A stretch of DNA of 11,229 bases from Chitinophagaceae bacterium. GTDB lineage: Bacteria > Bacteroidota > Bacteroidia > Chitinophagales > Chitinophagaceae. The notes under the pieces are model-generated. The model did no database searches. It was not told the DNA's origin and was given only the letters and a program-made list of their open reading frames with translations. Positions 7,191-11,229 of this stretch are shown here, piece after piece. The stretch is from positions 1 through 11,229 of the forward strand of contig DMRT01000286.1 in assembly GCA_003455235.1 (NCBI GenBank), read 5' to 3'. Every line of letters begins with the position of its first letter. The first letter of the stretch is position 1. Both the position numbers and the translations under genes were made by a program.

Positions 7191-8780
7191 ATGACTACTG
7201 TACCGGTAAAAGGAATTGGTAAAATAATTTTTTCGTCCTCCCTGGGCACTTTAATCGAGTGGTACGATTTCTACATCTTCGGTATGCTGGCCAAAACCAT
7301 TTCGGCCCAGTTCTTTCCCGAGGGCAATGAAACCGCCGCCCTGTTAAGTACGCTTGCCATTTTTGCGGCAGGTTTCCTGGTACGGCCTTTCGGTGCCCTG
7401 GTATTCGGGCGGCTGGGCGACCTGGTGGGAAGGAAATACACTTTCCTGCTTACGCTGGTATTAATGGGGGGCTCTACTTTCCTGATCGGGCTGGTTCCGT
7501 CGTATAAAAGCATCGGCATGGCTGCGCCACTGCTGGTATTGTTATTAAGATTGATACAGGGTCTTGCACTCGGCGGCGAATACGGCGGGGCTGCTACCTA
7601 TGTGGCCGAACATGCACCGGAAACAAAAAGAGGGTACTATACCAGCTGGATCCAGACCACGGCTACGCTGGGATTGTTTGTGGCGCTGGGTGTGATTATG
7701 GCGGTGAAGAGCAATATGAACGACGCCTCTTTTAATGCGGAATGGGGCGGATGGCGCTATCCTTTCTGGATCTCGATCCTGCTGGTGGGTGTTTCCGTCT
7801 ACATCCGGTTAAAGATGAGCGAATCACCCATGTATGCCGAACTGAAGAAGGATGGAAAAACATCGGTGAATCCCATCAAAGAAAGTTTTGGTCACAAGGC
7901 CAATTTTAAAATGGTGTTGCTGGCCCTGTTTGGTGCGGTGATGGGACAAGGCGTAATCTGGTACACGGGGCAGTTTTATGCACAGAGCTTTTTGGAGAAT
8001 ACGGTAAAGCTGGAGTTTATGCAGAGCCGGGAAATATTGTTATGGGCCATTGCCTTTGCCACGCCTTTCTTTGTTTTCTTCGGGTGGCTGAGTGATAAAA
8101 CGGGAAGAAAATGGATCATGCTTACCGGCATGCTGCTGGGCGTGATTTTTTACCGGCCCATATTCAATACATTACTGAAAGACGGAGCCATTAATCCGCA
8201 GCAGGCCATGCTGAAGCTGCGGGTTTCGCAAAGTTCCAATACAACGGATACCCTGCTTACGCATTTTTCTTTAAAATATGTTACTCATACCAATACCAAT
8301 TATATCCTGCCGGATGGTACCGGCTTTTCCGAAAAGAGAAGTGACACGCTGCTGGTAAAAAACTATACCCTTTATCCTCCGTTAAGCGCACTGGCTGATA
8401 ACAGGGAGCCGGTTCTTACAGTGCTGCCTGATTCCAAGCCTGCTTATTCCAGTATTGTACTTACCCCTTCACTGAAATGGAAATTTGTTTTCCTGGTGTG
8501 GGTGATGATTATTTTTGTAACGATGGCTTACGGACCCATTGCCGCTTTCCTGGTGGAACTGTTCCCGACAAAGATCCGGTACACATCCATGAGCCTGCCC
8601 TATCATATCGGCAATGGGGTATTCGGCGGGCTGGTACCATTCATTGCCACGTTACTGGCCACCACGTTTACCAAAGATCCATTGGTGGGGTTGTGGTATC
8701 CCATCGGGGTGGCGGGCTTGTGTTTTGTAATCGGTGCATTGTATTTAAGTAATAAGATAGATAAAGATGTTAATGATTAA
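7191..8780 (+). CDS. MFS transporter, metabolite:H+ symporter (MHS) type, with large periplasmic insertion
   Basis: Inner-membrane proton-coupled transporter of 529 residues from the ATG at 7191. The frame can be opened at a TTG at 7122, but those 23 extra residues lie in the promoter region and precede the normal N-terminus. Family marks: TM1 motif GTLIEWYDFYIFG (19-31), RPFGALVFGRLGDLVGRK (65-82, MFS motif A), LIQGLALGGEYGGA (121-134), a second motif A GWLSDKTGRK (298-307), and ELFPTKIRYTSMSLPYHIGNG (start 456), all typical of ProP/ShiA/KgtP-like MHS carriers. About 100 residues (330-428), polar and without a membrane segment, are inserted between the helix after the second motif A (TM9) and the next helix, on the periplasmic side; usual MHS loops here are far shorter. 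The substrate cannot be read from sequence; divergence from acs suggests acetate or another short carboxylate. A small two-helix protein gene follows in the same direction. Confidence 0.92.
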   Translation: MTTVPVKGIGKIIFSSSLGTLIEWYDFYIFGMLAKTISAQFFPEGNETAALLSTLAIFAAGFLVRPFGALVFGRLGDLVGRKYTFLLTLVLMGGSTFLIGLVPSYKSIGMAAPLLVLLLRLIQGLALGGEYGGAATYVAEHAPETKRGYYTSWIQTTATLGLFVALGVIMAVKSNMNDASFNAEWGGWRYPFWISILLVGVSVYIRLKMSESPMYAELKKDGKTSVNPIKESFGHKANFKMVLLALFGAVMGQGVIWYTGQFYAQSFLENTVKLEFMQSREILLWAIAFATPFFVFFGWLSDKTGRKWIMLTGMLLGVIFYRPIFNTLLKDGAINPQQAMLKLRVSQSSNTTDTLLTHFSLKYVTHTNTNYILPDGTGFSEKRSDTLLVKNYTLYPPLSALADNREPVLTVLPDSKPAYSSIVLTPSLKWKFVFLVWVMIIFVTMAYGPIAAFLVELFPTKIRYTSMSLPYHIGNGVFGGLVPFIATLLATTFTKDPLVGLWYPIGVAGLCFVIGALYLSNKIDKDVND

Positions 8781-8786
8781 TATTTC

Positions 8787-8867
8787 ACCACAAAGACACA
8801 AAACAAGGTACTAAACACGCATAGAAGCTCTGTGTACGTAGTGAAAATTCATAGTGCCCTTTGTGGT
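8787..8867. repeat. Degenerate palindromic intergenic element with ACCACAAAG / CTTTGTGGT ends
   Basis: The ends are perfect 9-bp inverted repeats: ACCACAAAG at 8787-8795 and CTTTGTGGT at 8859-8867. Their midpoint (8827) falls on a near-palindromic AGAAGCTCT, so the whole 81 bases looks like one decayed inverted repeat rather than two unrelated words. The start, ACCACAAAGACACAAA, resembles a dispersed intergenic repeat I recall from Bacteroidota and other genomes (ACCACAAAGACACAAAG and its complement). In RNA it could fold as a long imperfect hairpin between the transporter and small-protein reading frames, where it might alter relative expression. There is no T-run after it, so it is not a simple terminator. 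Confidence 0.6.
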
Positions 8868-8886
8868 AAAAAATAAAATAAAAAAC

Positions 8887-9129
8887 ATGAACCAGCTAAA
8901 ACGGATAATGGGCGTATTCTGGATGGTCATTGCGCCGGTAATCATTTATTTCCTCATCATGGGTGCTGTGCACAATATCGGGGAGGGAACCAAAGACATC
9001 AATAAACCCATTCCCTGGATTATTATCATTGCCATTTTTACGCCCATTGCTGTGGGACTGATGATCTTCGGCTGGTATGCACTAAAAGGGGAGTATGACC
9101 ATTTGCCGGAAAGTTCGGACGAGATTTAA
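8887..9129 (+). CDS. Small two-helix inner-membrane protein (possible DUF6814 family)
   Basis: The 80-residue protein has two predicted membrane helices (about 8-27, MGVFWMVIAPVIIYFLIMGA, and about 43-66, IPWIIIIAIFTPIAVGLMIFGWYA), joined by a polar loop (HNIGEGTKDINK), with an acidic tail (YDHLPESSDEI). I place the start at the ATG at 8887. The frame extends to a GTG at 8854, but that codon lies inside the palindromic element and adds a charged leader not expected of the family. From memory the FGWYALKGEYDHLPE ending resembles small Bacteroidota proteins named DUF6814; this is unverified. It lies 106 bases after the MFS gene on the same strand and just before a terminator, so I infer an accessory subunit or stabiliser of the transporter. 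No catalytic residues are apparent. Confidence 0.85.
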   Translation: MNQLKRIMGVFWMVIAPVIIYFLIMGAVHNIGEGTKDINKPIPWIIIIAIFTPIAVGLMIFGWYALKGEYDHLPESSDEI

Positions 9130-9130
9130 A

Positions 9131-9165
9131 ATAAAGAAGGGCTCCGTAAGGAGCCCTTGGTTTTC
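9131..9165. terminator. Bidirectional intrinsic terminator between convergent genes
   Basis: A perfect 9-bp stem, AAGGGCTCC (9137-9145) and GGAGCCCTT (9150-9158), closes a GTAA loop. Plus-strand transcripts continue with GGTTTTC; minus-strand transcripts continue with CTTTATTTTAA, also T-rich. It stands directly after the stop of the small membrane protein and 18 bases after the stop of the convergent barrel gene, so it can end both units. Confidence 0.85.
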
Positions 9166-9183
9166 ATGGATTGTACAGCCTGA

Positions 9184-9843
9184 TCAAAAGAAATATTTAA
9201 CACCCGCTTCCAGCCCGGCGTTCAGGTCGTGTGATTTGCTCCGGTTCCATGCATACCCTTTGTAATCTTTGTCTTCGGTATTGCTGATGGTTCCGTCCAC
9301 GTGAAGTCCTGCATCAAAGTAAATTTTTTCAGCGAGCCGTACCCGTACGCCTGCACCCGCCATGGCGCCAAAAGTGAGCTTCTCATACTGATCCCTGGTG
9401 TTGCCGTTGAGCGAAGGATTTGATGCACCGCTGATCGATGACTTTAGCAGGATACCCAACTGGGGGCCGGCCTTGGCAGTAAACATCACCGCACGGGCCG
9501 GGTTGGTATTGTAGGTAAACAGCACCGGTACTTTCAGGTAATTGAATTTCTGGGTGTAGCTTACGGTATTGTCGATGTAACGCTGCTTTATACTGGCATA
9601 GGTTACTTCGGTGCCAATGCCCATGTGTTTATTGAAATTGTAACCACCGGTTACACCAAACGAGGTTCCGCATTTTGAACGGTAGTCCGCTCCGGGCTTT
9701 TCTGCATCGGCTTCATTAAACATAACACTTAACTGGGCGGCTCCCTGGGCTCCTGCATAAAATCCTTTCTGTGCTTTCACTCCTGACACAGCAGCCAGGA
9801 TGGCTACTGCTGTCGTCAGGGAAAATAAAATTGTCTTTTTCAT
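9184..9843 (-). CDS. Outer-membrane beta-barrel protein (porin-like, OMP_b-brl family)
   Basis: The 219-residue exported protein has a signal peptide (1-24, MKKTILFSLTTAVAILAAVS, then GVKA before QKG). The mature part is about 195 residues with alternating amphipathic strands and Gly/aromatic turns (GFYAGAQGAAQLS, SFGVTGGYNFNKHMGIGTEVTY, KVPVLFTYN, FTAKAGPQLGILL, LTFGAMAGAGVRV, IYFDAGLHVDG) and a C-terminal Phe (VKYFF), the usual signature of an eight-stranded OmpA/OmpX-like barrel. It matches in style the small Bacteroidota proteins grouped as 'porin family / PorT-like outer membrane beta-barrel'. A specific function cannot be inferred; such proteins may be structural, adhesive or stress-induced. 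The gene stands alone, convergent with the transporter unit and 280 bases downstream of the LytTR regulator, with possible LytTR sites upstream. Confidence 0.9.
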   Translation of the reverse strand: MKKTILFSLTTAVAILAAVSGVKAQKGFYAGAQGAAQLSVMFNEADAEKPGADYRSKCGTSFGVTGGYNFNKHMGIGTEVTYASIKQRYIDNTVSYTQKFNYLKVPVLFTYNTNPARAVMFTAKAGPQLGILLKSSISGASNPSLNGNTRDQYEKLTFGAMAGAGVRVRLAEKIYFDAGLHVDGTISNTEDKDYKGYAWNRSKSHDLNAGLEAGVKYFF

Positions 9844-9897
9844 AATTCTGTTTTTTAGTTTTTTGATAATTAATTTGTTTTTTATGGCCTGATGTTT

Positions 9898-9911
9898 TTA
9901 ATGCGCATTAA
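9898..9911. promoter_or_regulatory. Perfect 14-bp palindrome upstream of barrel gene (possible operator)
   Basis: TTAATGCGCATTAA is an exact inverted repeat without spacer, 54 bases before the barrel gene start and within its likely 5' leader or just downstream of the candidate -7 box. The size and AT-flanked GC core suit a dimeric helix-turn-helix repressor. No T-run follows in either direction. The binding protein is unknown. Confidence 0.4.
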
Positions 9912-9926
9912 TTATTGATCAGGGCA

Positions 9927-9934
9927 CAAAAATA
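9927..9934 (-). promoter_or_regulatory. Candidate -7 promoter box of the barrel gene
   Basis: On the minus strand this reads TATTTTTG, an exact match to the Bacteroidota sigma-ABfr -7 consensus TAnnTTTG. No TTTG appears at the expected -33 distance (around 9953-9957), which would fit an activator-dependent promoter. It implies a leader of about 75 bases. An eight-base degenerate match can occur by chance. Confidence 0.35.
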
Positions 9935-9961
9935 TCCTGCATACAGGCGCTTACAGGTTGA

Positions 9962-9992
9962 TTTATACAAAGGCCACGATATTTTATACAAA
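9962..9992. promoter_or_regulatory. 10-bp direct repeat with 11-bp spacer (candidate LytTR regulator site)
   Basis: TTTATACAAA occurs at 9962-9971 and again at 9983-9992, 21 bp apart start to start, so both copies face the same side of the helix. This 10-N11-10 direct-repeat layout is the one known for LytTR response regulators such as E. coli YpdB, and close to AgrA sites. Relative to the candidate -7 box at 9927-9934 the copies centre near -43 and -64, normal activator positions. The neighbouring upstream gene encodes a LytTR regulator. The motif sequence itself does not match the published AgrA or YpdB words. Confidence 0.45.
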
Positions 9993-10044
9993 CAGGATCT
10001 GCCGGAAAAATCCCGGTGAAAAAACCGTTTTAAGAGATTGAATC

Positions 10045-10058
10045 AGCCGGATCCGGCT
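10045..10058. other. Perfect 14-bp GC-rich palindrome
   Basis: AGCCGGATCCGGCT is an exact inverted repeat located about 50 bases downstream of the LytTR terminator and 53 bases upstream of the direct-repeat pair. It could be an operator or, as RNA, a 5-bp stem with a GATC loop. There is no good T-run for termination on the minus strand. The role is unknown. Confidence 0.35.
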
Positions 10059-10108
10059 TTCGTATAACAAAAGGCAGGATTTGTAGAAAACGGCAGTAGG
10101 TAAGCGCA

Positions 10109-10133
10109 CGAAAAAGGCGCTTTTCAGCGCCTT
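10109..10133 (-). terminator. Intrinsic terminator overlapping the LytTR gene stop codon
   Basis: In the minus-strand direction the stem AAGGCGC / GCGCCTT (10127-10133 with 10114-10120) closes a TGAAAA loop and is followed by TTTTT (10109-10113). The stop codon TGA sits in the loop and the last two Arg codons form the 5' arm, so a ribosome at the end of the gene covers the hairpin. Confidence 0.8.
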
Positions 10134-10846
10134 ACTATTTTTCCGTCGATATGTTGTTTGAGGAAATCATCCTTAAAGCTTTGCCCCAGCGGTATTTCGT
10201 GGTTGTTGATATAGATCAGCTCATTGTCGAATGAGGAGATGTGGAGAGTGTTTACTATATATGATTTGCTCACCCTTGCAAAGATGGCCGGCGGTAACTG
10301 CGATGCAATGGTCTTTACATTCATGGAGGTGATGATCTTGTTGTCATGGGTATAAATCACTACATAATCCTTCAGCCCTTCAATGTACAGAATGTCCTTG
10401 AAGTAGATTTTAAAGAATTTCCGGTCTGCCTTGATAAACACATAGTCGTCTTCAATTTTTTCCACCTGGGCATTGCCGCCGTCCTGCTGAAGTAGTTTCA
10501 GGTAATTTTCTGCTTTGTTCACTGCTTTCAAAAACCGTTCAATCCTGATGGGCTTTACCAGGTAGTCGATGGCCTCCAGTTCATAACTCTCCAGGGCGTA
10601 TTGGGGGTAGGCGGTGCTGAAGATCACCATGGGCGCATCCCTCAGCGACTTCAGAAAATCCAGGCCGCTCAGTTCAGGCATATTGATGTCGAGGAACATC
10701 AGGTCTACCTTTTCCTTGCGCAGGAAATCGCTTGCTGCCAGGGCATTGCTGAAAGAACCCAGCAGTTGCAGGGCAGCTACATTGGCAATATTCAGTTCCA
10801 TTCCCTGGCGGGCCAGCGGTTCGTCATCGACAATGATACAGGTCAT
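10124..10846 (-). CDS. LytTR-family response regulator
   Basis: The 240-residue cytoplasmic regulator has a receiver domain (1-about 115) and a LytTR DNA-binding domain (about 134-232). Receiver residues: D7-D8 in IIVDDEPLAR, phosphoacceptor D53 in MFLDINMPELSG, T78 in IFSTAY, and K98 in DYLVKPI. The LytTR part shows DYVFIKADRKFFKIYFKDIL, YIEGLKDYVVIYT and ARVSKSYIVN, as expected. Its start codon overlaps the stop of the preceding kinase (ATGA, 10843-10846), a sign of translational coupling and of a cognate LytS/LytTR pair. Transcription ends at the hairpin overlapping its stop. LytTR regulators bind paired direct repeats; such a pair lies 130-160 bases downstream, ahead of the barrel gene. 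Confidence 0.96.
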   Translation of the reverse strand: MTCIIVDDEPLARQGMELNIANVAALQLLGSFSNALAASDFLRKEKVDLMFLDINMPELSGLDFLKSLRDAPMVIFSTAYPQYALESYELEAIDYLVKPIRIERFLKAVNKAENYLKLLQQDGGNAQVEKIEDDYVFIKADRKFFKIYFKDILYIEGLKDYVVIYTHDNKIITSMNVKTIASQLPPAIFARVSKSYIVNTLHISSFDNELIYINNHEIPLGQSFKDDFLKQHIDGKIVRR

Positions 10847-11229
10847 AATGGTATAATTAGGTTAACAGTGTATTTATCTGCCTGGTCTGTGATCTCAAGG
10901 GTGTGAGAGCCCGGGTACAGCAATTCCAGCCTTCGCCGGATGTTAGCCAATCCAAGCCCGCCAATCATCTTCTGCTTTACAACCGGTTTTGAATTTTCGG
11001 AAAAGAAATAAAGTTTTCCTTCCTTAATTTTAAAATGGAGATTCAGGTATGAATGACCTACGGTGGAAGCACCATGCTTAATGGCATTTTCAACAAAGGG
11101 TATAAAAAGAAAGGGGGGCAGCATTTGCGAATCCATATTGCCCTCTGTGCGGATACCGGACGTGAAATCATTTTTCCTGATTTTTTCCAGCGAAAGGAAG
11201 TTCTCTATAAAAGCAATGTCTTTTGATAA
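10843..11229 (-). CDS. LytS/YehU-type sensor histidine kinase, C-terminal part (5' end outside window)
   Basis: An open frame enters from the right edge and gives 128 residues of C-terminal catalytic domain. An internal ATG at 11136 is not the start, because the conserved family sequence continues upstream (FIENFLSLEKIRKNDF, the segment after the phosphoacceptor region of PF06580 kinases). The ATP-binding domain shows the N-box PPFLFIPFVENAIKHG and the G-box GGLGLANIRRRLELLYPG. The phosphoacceptor His and the sensor/membrane region lie outside the window. The stop TGA overlaps the start of the LytTR regulator by 4 bases, so the two proteins should be made in balanced amounts and work as a pair. 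Ligand and membrane topology cannot be judged. Confidence 0.93.
   Translation of the reverse strand, partial: LSKDIAFIENFLSLEKIRKNDFTSGIRTEGNMDSQMLPPFLFIPFVENAIKHGASTVGHSYLNLHFKIKEGKLYFFSENSKPVVKQKMIGGLGLANIRRRLELLYPGSHTLEITDQADKYTVNLIIPL

Noticed and set aside
8854..8886. GTG start 11 codons upstream for the small membrane protein
   Set aside because: The GTG and following codons are part of the right arm of the palindromic element; the ATG at 8887 fits the expected N-terminus.
11136..11136. ATG at 11136 as start of a short stand-alone ATPase protein
   Set aside because: The frame stays open to the window edge and the upstream residues match the LytS-type kinase family, so the gene is truncated by the window, not short.

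Overview
The window looks like a chromosomal segment of a Bacteroidota bacterium, most likely of the Chitinophagaceae or a close relative. This rests on protein style only: a Reg_prop (two-component regulator propeller) sensor kinase, a LytS/LytTR regulator pair, a small OmpA/porin-like beta-barrel, and a secreted repeat protein with the N-terminal block (GIGT..P.A.LDINSTTRGLLIPKMT) common in that phylum. Start codons lack strong Shine-Dalgarno sequences, which also fits. I see no tRNA, rRNA, CRISPR array, transposase or phage gene. No gene-free stretch exceeds 300 bases; the longest is 9844-10123 (280 bases).

Left part, all minus strand (1-7112). In transcription order: acetyl-CoA synthetase (acs, 7112-5175), a 1015-residue propeller-type membrane histidine kinase (5159-2112), its probable NarL/LuxR-type response regulator (2050-1418), and the start of a secreted protein built from 17-residue YadA-head-like repeats (1340 to beyond the left edge). 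acs and the kinase are 15 bases apart and the kinase starts with TTG, so these two are very likely co-transcribed, probably with the regulator.

Middle, plus strand (7191-9129). Divergent from acs across 78 bases lie an MFS transporter of the metabolite:H+ symporter type, with an unusual periplasmic insertion of about 100 residues, and a small two-helix membrane protein. A degenerate palindromic element lies between them. The unit ends at a bidirectional terminator. Activating enzyme, carboxylate-type transporter and small two-helix protein parallel the enterobacterial acs-yjcH-actP set, but with unrelated transporter and partner families. I infer an uptake-and-activation module for acetate or a related short acid, with a candidate acetate-responsive two-component system attached.

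Right part, minus strand (9184-11229). The 3' end of a LytS-type histidine kinase overlaps a LytTR response regulator by 4 bases (ATGA), and an intrinsic terminator overlaps the regulator's stop codon. After 280 bases comes a small outer-membrane beta-barrel gene. Its upstream region holds a direct repeat of TTTATACAAA with the 10-N11-10 geometry typical of LytTR regulators, placed correctly relative to a possible -7 box, plus two perfect 14-bp palindromes. This suggests that the LytTR regulator controls the barrel gene.
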